Source: Cheilinus undulatus (Eukaryota > Chordata > Actinopteri > Labriformes > Labridae). Taken from it: a stretch of 64,000 nucleotides of DNA. The stretch's first letter is position 1. Each line of letters opens with the position of its first letter. The DNA lies in the NCBI RefSeq assembly GCF_018320785.1, contig NC_054867.1, positions 30,197,855 through 30,261,854 on the forward strand, written 5' to 3'. The notes beneath the pieces were generated by a model. It saw nothing but the letters and a program-made list of their open reading frames with translations. It had not been told where the DNA came from and did not search any database. Of this stretch, positions 53,301 to 64,000 are shown piece by piece. A program made the translations under genes and the position numbers.

Positions 53301-56300
53301 TTCTCGTTGTCCGTCTCTGAATGCAGCTAACTCTCCGCTCACTCACCACACTGTCTGTTATTTTTTCTCTGCTGCTGTTGGACATCTTAGGGCAAAAACA
53401 CAATGCTTCTTTCACACACAGTATTAAGTTATGTTTTGTCATGTCACATGCTTTAAATTCAGACTTCAAAGCGTACAGACAATGTGTGATTCTTCGCTTT
53501 TTTTTTGGATTTACTGGTTTGTTGCTAAATGGCCACAGTCTATATGATCTTTATAAAGCAGTTTGAGGTAATATGTCTGGCTGGTTTTAGGTCTTTGGAA
53601 ATTAGATATTTTTTCCCCACCGGAAAGCAATAAAATCTTTTAAATGGATCCATTGTTAAAAAATGTAGTTTTGGATTCTCTGCTCTTGTGAGATACTGCA
53701 ATATAATCAACAATTTTATCTATGAACATAGAGTTCAGGAAATGGGACTGTATATTAGATTTCTCAGTAATAATTTAATGTTCTTTCTTTAGTTTAACTT
53801 ACTTGCAACTGAATGATGGATTTCCTCTTTGTTGTTTCTTAATTAAAGAAATAACTGACTCGTGGTATCTAGGCTGCAGCATCTTCAGATTATTTCATTT
53901 GATCTTTTCTCTCTTACTTTGATTTGTTTGATGTGTCACAAAAAGAGAAGAAAGTGATAACACTTGATTTTACTGGCTGACCAGAGTTTTTTGGTATACA
54001 TCCTGAGAAACTCAAAGCCAGATTTTTTATTGCTGTCAGACTCCAATCAGACACACAGCTGTGCCAACAGCTGCATTTCGCAATCTGCCCGCATAGTTTT
54101 TGCACTGTCTGACTCAACAGTTGCGTGCAGCAAAAGAAAGCCTTTCACTGGTTATTGCAACCTGTTTCCTTCCTTCCTCCCTCCCTTTGTGAGCTTTCTT
54201 TGAGGAGCATGTTTGCTTGGTTTCATTTTATCTTGACTTCACTCATCATTCAGGAAACTGAGCCTATGAAAATGGGAGGTTAAAACTGACTACGCATGCT
54301 TTTGGATAGTGCAAACAGAATATTGAGATAACTCTGGCAATGTGAAACTAGCTATGACTAAAGGATTAAAGGTGCCAAGAGGATTTTTTTCATGATGAAA
54401 CAATTTTTCTGTTTACATTTTATGTTTCTCACAAATAAAATCCTGCATTTTTCACTTTATGAAAAATTTATCAAATCACAATTTGTCATGTTTAACTTAC
54501 AGCTACAATATGTAGCCACCTAAAGCAAACCACCACCCCCCACGCCACCCAGCCAGCTTTATGTGTCCCACTAGACATCTACAGGTTAAGTAGACACCAG
54601 ACCTGGAGCTCAGCTCCATCATGAACCATCCTTTCAATAAGTCTCTGTCTCTTTGTCTTCCTAACGTTTCAAGTCTTAAAGTGTTTAATGTTTAAACAGT
54701 TTTTTAAACTATATTTCTATAGTTTGAGACATTATTTTTTTTTAAATATCAGTGCATAATGTTCAACAGCACCTAATGGTTTTGGTCTTCTCTCTGACAT
54801 CTATAATTTATTAGCGTTTGTCCCTACTGGTAGGTCACATACATCGAATATACTCATGACAAACCCTCTTTCTTTTTTCCAGACATCATTGTAACAACTA
54901 ATGGAGAGCCTGTTACTTCTAAGGAGATCAAATCCTGCATCCACCAGATCCAGGAGCTGATAGTGGTCCGTTTGAATCAAGCCGTGGCAAATAAGCTGAT
55001 CAGCTCCGTGGACTATCTGAGAGAAAGCTTTGTAGGAACTTTAGAGCGATGTCTCAACAGTCTGGAGAAGTCTCACATCGACTCCTCTGTCCACAACATC
55101 ACCTCAAATCACCTCAAACAGGTCAGCAGCAGTTTGTGGGAAAAAATGAACCTTATTTAGGATGTGATTTATGTGAGCTGTATGATCCAGAGGTCTGTTA
55201 AACATGTCAGGAGAAAAAAACACTGGCTCTGTTCTCATTCTGCTTTTCAGTCAGGGTGCATTCATGCTGCAAGCCTACAGGCTGAAATCAGATGTTTTGC
55301 TCAGATCTAATTTTATGTTAGACTGTTGTAATTATTTTTAAAAAATTGGTCTGTATCAGACTTTTCCAATTGCTTGAATGTGTTCACATGTGAAAGAGCA
55401 AATTTTAGTGTGACTTTTGCTGCTAATGAAAACACCCAGTCTGAGGGAAAAATCAGAACAAACAAAACAAAACAAAACAAAAAAAAAACGCTTAGTGTGC
55501 TTAGCTGACTTGTTCTGACCTTACATAGCTTTAGTGCCAGAAACCTTGAGGGTTTACACATTTTTTGTTAGCTGTTCATATCATTTATTATTTTATTTCC
55601 TCACTCATCCATTATAGTTGTTAAATGCTGCTTATCATGTGGAGGTCACCTTTCATTCTGGATCGTCTGTCACAAGACTTTTCTGGGAACAAATCAAACA
55701 GGTCAGTATCTGATAAATACAGCCAAAAGAGTTTTTCATTGCTCATTGATTTCCAGAGAAGTGATCAAACTCTGTCTCCCTTGTAGATAATCCACAGGAT
55801 AACATTTGTGAACCCTCCATCCATCACTCCAGAGTGGAAGCGTAAAGTGGCACAAGATGCAATAGAAAGTCTCAGCGCTGCCAAACTAGCCAGAAGCATC
55901 TGCTCCCAGTTTAGAACCCGCCTCAACAGCTCTCACGAAGCTTTTGCGGCATCTCTGCGCCAGGTGAACTTCCTCTTTGCTGACCACCCTTTATTTTTTT
56001 TCCTCAAACATACTGCTCTTCCCAAAATACTGTGGCATGTTGGATGTTTATGAAGAAAACACCTCATTATACCTATACCTCATTTTGTTTGGAAGTACTT
56101 TTGATATTTATTTTGGGGCCTTTTGCCTTTATTTTGGAGAGGACAGGATAGAAGGTCGCATGGGCAGTCGTTTAGAGAGAGTGGGGGGATGACATGCAGG
56201 AAAGGTGCCATAGGTCAGACTCAAACCTGTGTCTCTGCTTGGAAGATTAGCTTCTATACATGGAGTGCTACCTGACAGGCCATCGGTGCCCATTATTGGA

Positions 56301-59300
56301 GGTGCTTTAACAAAGTTGAAACGTCTATATCAGTTTTTGCTGTTTTAAAACCTTGTAACTAAAATTTAACTCAATTTGGTCATTTGTCAATGCACTTTGT
56401 CTTTTAAGAAAAACAAAAACTTTTCCATTTCCTCAATAGTAGAAGTTTTAGTTTGTGCCCAACAGTGACAATATAGCCAATCATTTTTAGGATTTTGGGA
56501 TGGCTAATCTGATTTTCCAGCATGGCCACCCTTGGATTGACCTCTGCTGAATTCATGCAAAGTAAGGGGTATTAATGCAAAGCCAAAATAAAAACCCTAA
56601 AGGAATTTAGTTAGTTTCATGAATGCTTTAGTCATGCTAAACATGTTCATGTAGTGCTTACGACTAATGAGTGCAACACCACCACACCACAGTAATGGTG
56701 TCAGGCATCAGAGATGTCTGGACCCACGTCACACACTACAAGCTTAAAAAACAGGGTATATGCAGGGTCTTAAGAAGTATTAAAAGTTAATCAATTTAGG
56801 ACAAATTAAGGCTTTTAAAAGTTTTAAAAGCTACCATAAGGTCATATTTTTCAGGTCATCTAAAGGAAAGCTTTATTCACATTCTACAATAAGTTTTTTT
56901 TGGCATAAATGTGTCACAAATGTAACTGAGTCTTAAAATATTTTGAGAGTCTCGAGAAAGTTCTTCATGGTCTTGTCAGGTTTTCTGTATAAACCCTGAA
57001 AATATGTTTGCTTGCATGGTTTCAGTTCTAACTCAACAATCCCATGAAAACATCTCACAATTAAATAATTGTAAATGTATTAATCCCTTTTATTTCAGTA
57101 TTTTGCATAGACTGTTTAGAACAGAGACACAATGTCAGTGACGTTACTGTCTCAAATTCACTTTTAGTAGCAAAGTAACAGGAAGGGGAAGAATAAGGCA
57201 GGCCTTTAGCCTTCTGTTAAAAATCTGCATATCAACTGCACTGACTAATAATGTTAAAGTACCGGATTGCGTTACATGTTTTATTTTGCCGTCAAGATGA
57301 GAATTTTAGTATGGGTGTCAGTGGGGCCACTGGTGCTTTTCCAGACAGCCTCAAGTGGGCACTTAAGAAAATTTAAGTTATTTTACTTTTGCGTTGGCTT
57401 ATTTTTTTCACGCTAGAGGTTGCTGTGTGTATTGGAATTTTTCACCGCAGACATTTCTCCTTTGTAGATGAGCTTGCTATCGGGTAGTAATCCTACTCTC
57501 CTCACTACAGAAACAAAATGAACACACTTTTAATTTAAAAACCCAATGGAGATTTACCATACATTTCATGTCATCCTGGAATGACTTGACAAAGCAGCTC
57601 TGATCAGAGAGTTCCTCTGTTTCTTGCCATATGAGTGGACATTCAGCAGCTTCAGACTCAACTACGCTCACATTCACATTTTGAAAAATAATCTGATTTA
57701 ACGGGCTTACGCACAACACTGGCTCACATTGGTTTTGGATGACGGTCGTTGAAAAGGTTGCACACATTGTATCTTTGAAACAACAATTTGTATTAGACCA
57801 GGCTAAAGACCTGTTTGATTTTGTCGCCAAAACTGCAGAAAGACTGCCTTAAAAGTGCTCAGATAGAGTTTTATGACCTCCTTTCACCTTACAACTGAGA
57901 TCACAGGAGCGTGCTGCAACTTTAGCAAGGCCAATGGTTTAAGTCTGTCTTTGGATTTTTTATTTTTTTATTTTTTTTTTAAAGATTTATTTTTGGGCCT
58001 TTTCGTGCCTTTATTAGATAGAGGAGGACAGTGGATAGACTCAGAAACAGGGAAGAGAGTGGAGAGAGACATGCGGGAAATGGTGCCACAGGCCGGACCC
58101 GATCCCTGGCTGCCTGTGCACATGGCGCGCGCCTTAACCACTCAACTACCGGCACACCCCCTGTCTTTGGAATTTTGTCTGTGACTTTGAAATCAGTTGA
58201 AAAGTTTTTAAGTGTAAGGCCAACATTAGTAGCATGAAATTTTATCTCAACATGTCACTGTAAACAATGCAGAGGTGTGATGAGGAGTCCTCAGCTTGTT
58301 GACTGTGCAGGAATGTTTTCATGTAAGAGCTACAGTTTAGCATCAAATCATTAGTCTAAGTACTTGCTGTTGTTTTGTTTTTAACGGAACTCTTTTATCT
58401 TGCATAGCAAAAACAATGTACATTTGTGATGGACAACAAATGGTCTGAGATCTTTTCACTGTCTGAACCTGTGGCTGGTGCTTGATACTGACCAGTGAGA
58501 GCACTTGTAGAATTTCTTTGTTTTAAACTAGTCTTAATTTGCAAATGGCACCAATAAATAGACTGTCTGACAGCTCAAAATGTATTCTCTGTCTCTGCAG
58601 TCAGAGTTGATCAATTATGGGCTATGCACAGCTCACGGTTCAGCATTTTTTCCCTCTCCATTTGAACTGTTTTTCCTTTTAAGTCCCTATGAGCAGATAG
58701 CTGTGACTCCCTCCATAAAGTCCTTGACAAATCATTTTCAGTCAAATTGCTCTGATGATAATCATCACATGACAGGCAGTGTGGCTCACATCACCAACTT
58801 AATTTCATGCTTACACAAATACATTGATAACGTGTCCCATTTTCTGCATGTTCAGGGATTTGATTGACAGAAACATCCTAATTTTTAACAGCCAATTGTG
58901 TAAAAGAGAAAAAAGTTGACCAAACAGATGCTTAATAATTCTGTCACATAGATGTTGGAAGAGTGTTCATTACTAACAAATATAAACTCATCCCTGCAGT
59001 CCAGTTGTATGAAGCTTGATATGAAAGAGCTGATATGAAAAGGCAGAGTAAGGAGTTTTATCAGTGGAAAGTTAACCCCATCACCCAGGAATTCAAAGCA
59101 GGGTCCTTTGTCTGTCCCAGACAGAGCACTATCAGAGACCCGCAGGCTTTGTGAGATCTTTGAAACTATGTGATGTTCATTGCATAATGGTGAGCCGGTC
59201 AGAGGAGGTCTCTTGGTGTTTACAGTACATCTGGATCAAATATCCAGTTCTTGTTTGAACAATTTTCTCTTTGGCTCAGTCTGCAACTGCTTAGAAGAGA

Positions 59301-62300
59301 TTGTGGTTAAGACCTGACTCATTGTGTTACCAAAAAATAATTCTCCTGGCCGGTGTATGTAAGGCAAAAAGTTTGCCAATCCAAGGGCCAACCTGGGATT
59401 ATTTTAGTCTTTGATAGACAAAGTTTGAGTTAGTAAGAGCAAAATGGAGAAGATGTTGTTTATGTCTTTTTTTTATTGATAAATTAGGATTATTTCTTTT
59501 TAATGGCATTATCTCAGTGTTCTTTTACATCTGCAGTTTTTACACTTAATGTTTTAGGACACTTTTTTTAGCCATTACAGTTTGTAGATGATTGTAATTT
59601 GCAAATTTGCTAAAAGGGGATTTGCAGTAATATTGAGGATTCTGTATGACCTACAAAAGCAAAAGAAACCATCAGGAATGTTTGATAATATCTATATAAG
59701 CATTATTAATACATTTTAAGACTGCTGCAAGGTGTAGAAAAGTATTAAATTGCACTCTGCAAAATCTTCTTTTTAAAGCATTTTCCTCATAGTGAGTGAT
59801 ACGTTCAGCTAGTCAAAACTGTAGAATAAAATTTCTTATTAAAAAAATTAAATTACTTATAAGACAAGATCAGCAAAACAATAAAAGATACTCTCTTGTC
59901 CACAGGAGGCATGGAAAAAGTGACACCAACCAAAAGTTCTTAGCAGAAGTTTCAACATTATACATTAGGAGAAACACAGTACTGTATATGTAACCAAAAA
60001 TCATCCAACCAAATAAAATGCAATTATACTCTAAGAAAAATACACAATGACTGAATAATCAAGACCGAACAAAGCAATTTATTTGTATTTTTCATGACAC
60101 CAACACTCCAAAAATTATGCAGTGATTAATAAGTTAGTGCAATCAGAGTTTTCTAGACAGCTAGCTTAATCTTTGCTTACTGAGTAAAAAAAAAAAAAAG
60201 GACAATCCACGAGAAGGAGACCAGTGAACAAACTTTACAGTACGACTATTCTCATGTTGACTCTACAGGTCCACCTTTGACAATGTAAACACCGACAATA
60301 TGAACCAACCCTGTGGAAGACTGTATGTAAACTTTCACATGGACCATATGTCTCCAAACTCCGACCTGCCCCCAGAGGCTGAAATAAGTTCATGCTAGCC
60401 CCAAGATTTACCACTGACTTCTCGAGATGCTCCTTCAATGTCATCCTATGGTTAAGAAAAGTTTTGTACTAAAGGGGGCAAGTCTGAGTTTATTCTGAAA
60501 AAGACATTTTGTCATGAAAGTTGAATTTTAGTCAGCTAGAATACATGATCTGTCATCCTCTTGACTTTTGATCTCAATGTCAGTGTTTTTTAAATGAGGG
60601 GGTGGGTTGCTAAGGGGTCATGTGAACTTGGAGGGAAGATGTGGAGGGTAAGGAACTGTTCAAAATAGAATGACACTGTAATGAATTAATAACAAGAGGG
60701 ACAATTCTTACTTTTGTAACAACAGAAACAATTCAGTTTTGGAAAAAAGAAAGTTGGTTTTATATAAAACAAACGGCACATAATTAACTTTAAAGAGTTG
60801 AAAATAAAATCAGCTGTCTCATGGCTGTGTACACTTGGAAGAAGTCAAGAAGTTCAACCAGGGGAGATAGTTTCTCTCTTGACTGATCAGATCATTTAAC
60901 TTGAATGATTGTTTTAGGGTCAGTGAGGTCAGATTTGACTGTATTTCATAGAGAAGTTTATAAGTTAGCATTTCTTGTTTCCTTTTCCAGTATTTAACTT
61001 TGTTTTAACTACGTCTACCCTACATTTTGCTTTGCAAATTTGAGAACATAAAACTTGTGTGCTAAAGTAGGATTTTAAATATAGAACTTTCACATGCAGC
61101 AGAATATTTTACTCAGTTGTGTGGCCACCATCTCCACTATCTCCACGTTAGTGACTGCAATAACCATTACAAGTGTTTAAGATATAAAGTGTAATCGCTG
61201 TAAACAATTGGACCCAGTGATTAATCATCTGCCCTTAATGCTAACCATGGGATGTTTTGTCATGTGTTGGTGTCTGTAGCTGGAGGAAGGGCACACAGGG
61301 CGTCTGGAGCGCACTGAGGACCTGTGGCTGCGTGTGAGGAAGGACCACGCCCCTCGGCTGGCCCGTCTGTCCCTGGAGAGCCGCTCCCTCCGGGATGTGC
61401 TGCTGCATGGTGAGTCACAACCAAACACTCCTTGTGCTCACATTAAATCAGGCTTACAGGTGCTCACACATTGCTGCAAAAACATTTAGTAGGTTGGAGT
61501 TTTTTGCACATAGCTGTGCATGCCTCTGAAACCACAACATAACTCCCTAACTACTGAATATAAAGCATTATATTGTCTGTTTAAAAAACTTTTCAACCAG
61601 TAATACTCCACCTCTCTGAAAGTTTTCACATTAATAATTCTGCCAGTCCAACCTGACCTAACTCACACCCAGCAGCAGTTAGGAAATGCCACGTTTTTTT
61701 ACTAATTTTTCTTCATTGTGGTGACAAAAGGACTGCATTTTTTTTTTACAGGTAAACCAAAGCTGGGCCGAGAGCTGGGGAGGGGCCAGTATGGAGTTGT
61801 TTACTTATGTGACAGCTGGGGAGGACACTATCCGTGTGCCTTAAAGTCTGTGGTACCGCCTGATGATAAACACTGGAACGACCTGGCTCTGGAATTTCAC
61901 TACACAAGGTGTGCAAGAAAAAATGAACAAACGTGTGCAGAAAACCACCATAGTATGATCCATGTAGCTTTCTGTTTGCTCAAAATTTCTTTCCACGAAA
62001 CTGCTGCAGGCACAAAACCCAGCACTTATTTTACTCACACAAGAGGTATGCATGGGAAATTTCTGATCACTCAAGCAGTCTTAGATGATGCTTCATGGAC
62101 ATGACAGTTCCTTCATTATCAACCCCACCCAGTGCACCTATAAATATAAGTCTGCCTTGAGGCTTATCTGTGAACACATTGAAAGAATTTGATTAAGTTC
62201 AACTGCCACGAATGTGAGGAATGCAACAGATCTTTAAGGCCTTACTGCTGTTGAATGTGGACCAAAAAGACATGAATGTGAATTGTGACTTTAAAATGTG

Positions 62301-62708
62301 TTCCTGATCATGGGACTGAAGTATTTTGTATTCCTCTTTTCTCCTTGTTGTTTGTGTGTTACTTCAGGACTTTGCCAAAACATGAGCGGCTTGTCGACCT
62401 GCACGGCTCCGTGATTGATCACACCTATGGGAGCGGCTCCAGCATCGCTGTGCTGCTCATTATGGAGCGGCTTCACAGAGACCTCTACACAGGCTTAAAG
62501 GTGCCTCAATAATGTAGAGACAAGAAAAAACTGTTCGTTTTTTTTATCGTCTGGTTTATTCATATTCATTGAAGTCTCTCTCTGTCGCTATCAGGCCGGT
62601 TTATCACTGAGGGAGAGACTTCAGATCGCTCTGGATGTGGTGGAAGGGATCCGCTTCCTGCACAGTCAGGGCCTCTTGCACAGAGACATAAAGCTGAAAA
62701 ATGTGCTG
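38376..62708 (+). CDS. dstyk: Dual serine/threonine and tyrosine protein kinase, 5' part (runs off the right edge)
   Basis: Dstyk (RIP5) is a dual-specificity kinase linked to FGF/ERK signalling and, in zebrafish, to notochord vacuole formation. Eleven coding exons: 38376-38571, 39985-40394, 47923-48435, 48591-48786, 54883-55121, 55618-55701, 55787-55963, 61280-61409, 61752-61908, 62368-62500 and 62595-62708. They join in frame to 783 codons of about 930 in human. Conserved blocks include [54 protein letters not shown] and [19 protein letters not shown]. The kinase domain starts near residue 649: glycine loop GRGQYGVV (658-665), lysine 680 in CALKSVV, and the catalytic loop HRDIKLKN with Asp776. 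The activation segment and C-lobe lie beyond the window. Exon 3 encodes an [10 protein letters not shown] stretch (281-290) from a GAGAGG-type repeat, apparently absent in human. Confidence 0.97.
38572..39984. other. dstyk: dstyk intron 1
   Basis: A 1.4-kb intron; donor GTAGGT, acceptor CCCCTAG. I see no repeat, RNA gene or extra exon. Confidence 0.55.
40395..44800. other. dstyk: dstyk intron 2, left part
   Basis: Non-coding, mostly AT-rich. Short open frames show no family resemblance and no transposon ends were found. Confidence 0.45.
44810..45370. repeat. Probable interspersed repeat in dstyk intron 2
   Basis: The stretch with GGCCGAAGAAGAGCAATGACATC, CACCAAGAAGAGC and CTTAACCACACCCATGGC resembles a dispersed non-autonomous repeat I recall from fish genomes. 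I could not define its ends or a target duplication, so the class (probably DNA transposon) and limits are tentative. Confidence 0.35.
45590..47066 (+). mobile_element. L1-clade LINE remnant, C-terminal half of ORF2
   Basis: Broken plus-strand frames show, in order, KYRTL-VPKIK then [14 protein letters not shown] (about 45.9-46.0 kb), [16 protein letters not shown] and [17 protein letters not shown] (46.1-46.3 kb), and finally [18 protein letters not shown] with a terminal stop (46.95-47.07 kb). This order matches the C-terminal end of L1/Tx1-type ORF2. Many stops and frame breaks mark it as an old dead copy. It lies in dstyk intron 2 in the same orientation as the gene; the rest of the intron to 47922 shows nothing recognisable. 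Confidence 0.7.
48787..49290. other. dstyk: dstyk intron 4, left part
   Basis: Non-coding sequence before a Tc1 element; nothing recognisable. Confidence 0.45.
49293..50892 (+). mobile_element. Tc1-like DNA transposon with IR/DR ends, 1.6 kb
   Basis: TA target sites flank both ends (49291-49292 and 50893-50894). The inverted repeats are about 190-200 bp. Each arm carries two copies of a CCACATTATTAAGCA-type word: outer at 49301 and inner at 49474 on the left, mirrored at about 50694-50714 and 50865-50890 on the right. This is the IR/DR layout of Sleeping Beauty-type elements. Between them lies transposase in plus orientation: [11 protein letters not shown] near 49.95 kb, [12 protein letters not shown] near 50.25 kb and [15 protein letters not shown] at 50.35 kb, the DDE catalytic core. 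Stops and frame changes interrupt the transposase; one is at about 50340 between the HDSAPSH and NPIENLW blocks, and a 20-odd-bp duplication with A-runs lies near 50.14-50.22 kb. It lies in dstyk intron 4. Confidence 0.93.
51174..52903. mobile_element. Non-autonomous hAT transposon, 1.73 kb
   Basis: The ends TAGGGCTGTCAA and TTGACAGCCCTA are perfect inverted repeats. They are flanked by an exact 8-bp target duplication GTAAAGAG (51166-51173 and 52904-52911), diagnostic for hAT. The left subterminal region has repeated TTAATCGC words and the right has GTTAACG/TTAACGC words. No transposase frame is visible, so it depends on a relative. It lies in dstyk intron 4, about 280 bp from the Tc1 element. 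Confidence 0.94.
52950..53030. repeat. Possible truncated MITE end
   Basis: AGAGCTGGGCAATATGGCC followed by repeated CCCGATA and ATATAT words looks like the terminal part of a fish MITE family. No matching opposite end was found, so the right limit is unknown and may lie further right. The rest of intron 4 to 54882 shows only a TTCC/TCCC-rich stretch near 54.17 kb. Confidence 0.4.
55122..55617. other. dstyk: dstyk intron 5 with a short AAAAC repeat
   Basis: A 496-bp intron. An (AAAAC)n tract with a short A-run lies at about 55460-55488. Nothing else recognisable. Confidence 0.5.
56098..56294 (-). mobile_element. tRNA-derived SINE, copy C (diverged)
   Basis: It shares TTTATTTT-GGGGCC, TTTGCCTTTATT, GAGGACAG, GACATGCAGGAAA and GCCATAGGTCAGACTCAAACC with the other copies of this family, in the same order. 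Divergence is higher than in copy D, so it is older or a different subfamily. It lies in dstyk intron 7, antisense to the gene. Confidence 0.6.
57956..58160 (-). mobile_element. tRNA-derived SINE, copy D, with target duplication
   Basis: The best-preserved copy. Read on minus it has an A-box-like TAGTTGAGTGGTTAAGGCG, a B-box-like GGATCGGGTCC, the shared body, ATAAAGGC and an A-rich tail. Flanking direct repeats CTGTCTTTGGA at 57945-57955 and 58161-58171 are an 11-bp target duplication, the mark of LINE-driven retroposition. The serine/leucine-type GAGTGGTTAAGGCG suggests the parent tRNA. It lies in dstyk intron 7. Confidence 0.88.
58172..61279. other. dstyk: dstyk intron 7, right part
   Basis: About 3.1 kb of AT-rich non-coding DNA with an A-run near 60187. 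No exon, RNA gene or transposon end recognised. Confidence 0.5.
61410..62367. other. dstyk: dstyk introns 8 and 9
   Basis: Apart from exon 9 (61752-61908) this is non-coding. The exon 9 donor is GTGTGC, a weak match to consensus. No repeats recognised. Confidence 0.5.
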
Positions 62709-63269
62709 GTAAGGTCACAACCTTGAAGGATTGTCATTGTTTGTTATAAAATCTACTCCATAGTTCTCTACTTATTTCATTTTTAAAAATTTATTTAGAG
62801 TGATCACACCTTGCAGCTGGCTCAGACAAAATAGTAATGTACCATAAAATCTAGTATATAACCCACACTTTTAAAACCTATTTTTCCTTTTAAAAACTCT
62901 GGCTTGTTTCTCTGAGGTGAAACCAGCCAGGGTTGTTTACTTGATGCTATACTCCTTATTTCTTGTTGTGCAGATAAATGGTTAGTGGTTTAATTTGCCC
63001 ATCCTCAAAATTTAAATAGTATGTTATAAGAACTGAAGTTTTAGGCCTTCAAGTCATTAGCAGTTTCTTGAAGTGTCTTTACTTTGTTCTTCAACAGTTA
63101 AATACTTTGCGCTAAAGAGTGATTTGTATATGCAGGTAACTGGAATTCTTCACTTCAGCTTTTCAACCATTTAACAAAATAGCCTGTTAGTACTACTGAC
63201 ATAAACGATGCACAGTGGAGCCAACAATGTGCCATGTACTTATCATATCATTTTAATTCAGCTTTAAGT

Positions 63270-64000
63270 TGATTTATATGATACCAATGTTTCCACACCC
63301 GCTACAATTTTATTCTCTAGTCTTGATTCTTGATGTTAAAAATGGAGTGCCTCAGGGCTCAGTCTTGCGACCGCTGTTATTTACACTGTATATCAACAGC
63401 ATCGGGCATAATGTTCCAAATGCAAATTTTCATTTACATGCAGATGACACTGTCATTTATTGTTCCGCTCCTACACAGCATCAGGCTCTCTGTCGTTTAC
63501 AGGAAGACTTCAATGTTGTACAGGAAACTGTGGGAATTAAAACTGGTTCTGAATCCTGATAAAACCAAACTCATGTTGTTTTCAAATGCAAAGAAAAGGA
63601 GCCGTCTCAGGGTGATGTGATTGAGTCTCTTGCCTTCTTATGAACATCTTGGATTCTTGATTGATGATTCTTTGATTTTTAAGCTTCATATTGATCAACT
63701 TTTGAAGAAGTTAAAGCTGAGGCTGAGTTTTTATTTCAGGAATAAGTCTTGTTTTTCATTTGAAGCAAAGAAAAGACTTGTTGCAGCCACTTTTCTGTCT
63801 CTGATTATGGTGATGTTCTGTACATGCATGCATCTTCTCAATGCCAATGCCCTCAATGCCTGCAATCTTTAGATACTAAATCATTGGCACATCTTTATTT
63901 ATAAGGCTTTACTAAATCTGTCTCCATCTTAATTGTGTGATCTTATTCATGTGAAAATTTCTGGAAGCTACAGTCTTCACTCTGTGACTCAGTCACAGGA
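63270..64000 (+). mobile_element. Non-LTR retrotransposon (LINE), reverse transcriptase part
   Basis: Plus-strand frames give NGVPQGSVLRPLLFTLYINS, then HADDTVIYCSAP (the YADD catalytic box, here H for Y), then LNPDKTKLMLFSNAKKR, then EHLGFLIDDSL and HIDQLLKKLKLRLSFYFRNK. The order is that of fingers/palm to thumb of a LINE reverse transcriptase. Two frame changes (near 63.53 and 63.62 kb) and later stops show it is dead. It belongs to the same family as the fragment at 5636-5940. It lies in dstyk intron 11 and runs off the right edge. Confidence 0.85.

Noticed and set aside
58085-58160. tRNA-like boxes that might be a tRNA gene
   Set aside because: The head is part of a SINE with a body, A-tail and target duplication, and does not fold as a clean tRNA.
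1-64000. CRISPR arrays, bacterial operons or a plasmid origin
   Set aside because: The window is clearly vertebrate nuclear DNA with spliced genes; no spaced direct repeats of that kind are present.

Overview
The window reads as nuclear DNA of a ray-finned fish, probably a percomorph-type teleost. It has vertebrate genes split into short exons with GT-AG introns. It also carries fish-style mobile DNA: Tc1 elements with long inverted ends, hAT elements with 8-bp target duplications, tRNA-derived SINEs and non-LTR retrotransposon remnants. The species cannot be named from the sequence alone. I saw no LTR or virus-derived element.

Layout, left to right. Positions 1-2.7 kb hold no gene I recognise, only a promoter-like stretch at about 0.55-1.43 kb. 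Then come med20 (minus, 2754-8006) and bysl (plus, 8403-15151), which are head to head with 396 bp between their start codons. Next is a divergent D-type cyclin (plus, 16258-19159), which meets nuak2 (minus, 21570-32599) tail to tail. After a gene-poor 5.8 kb, dstyk runs on the plus strand from 38376 past the right edge; eleven exons are visible and they stop in the kinase catalytic loop.

I placed all 33 coding exons by hand from conserved protein sequence, splice signals and phase. Every junction keeps frame: Med20 is 211 aa, Bysl 434 aa, the cyclin 307 aa and Nuak2 626 aa, with 783 codons of Dstyk. Functions covered are transcription (Mediator head module), 40S ribosome assembly, G1 cell-cycle control and two kinases. 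med20-bysl-CCND3 and NUAK2-DSTYK are neighbours in human too, but on two chromosomes (6p21.1 and 1q32.1).

The introns carry the mobile DNA: a 639-bp Tc1-type MITE and a LINE fragment in med20 intron 2; a 950-bp hAT in bysl intron 5; a SINE and an L1-like remnant in nuak2 intron 1; an L1-like remnant in dstyk intron 2; a 1.6-kb Tc1 element and a 1.73-kb hAT in dstyk intron 4; SINE copies in several introns; and a LINE reverse transcriptase piece at the right edge. I did not find a novel multi-gene system. The most notable points are the cyclin that lacks the LxCxE motif but keeps other key sites, the shared med20/bysl promoter, a GC-AG intron in bysl, a 23-nt poly(A) run just before the nuak2 start codon, and the well-preserved transposon ends.
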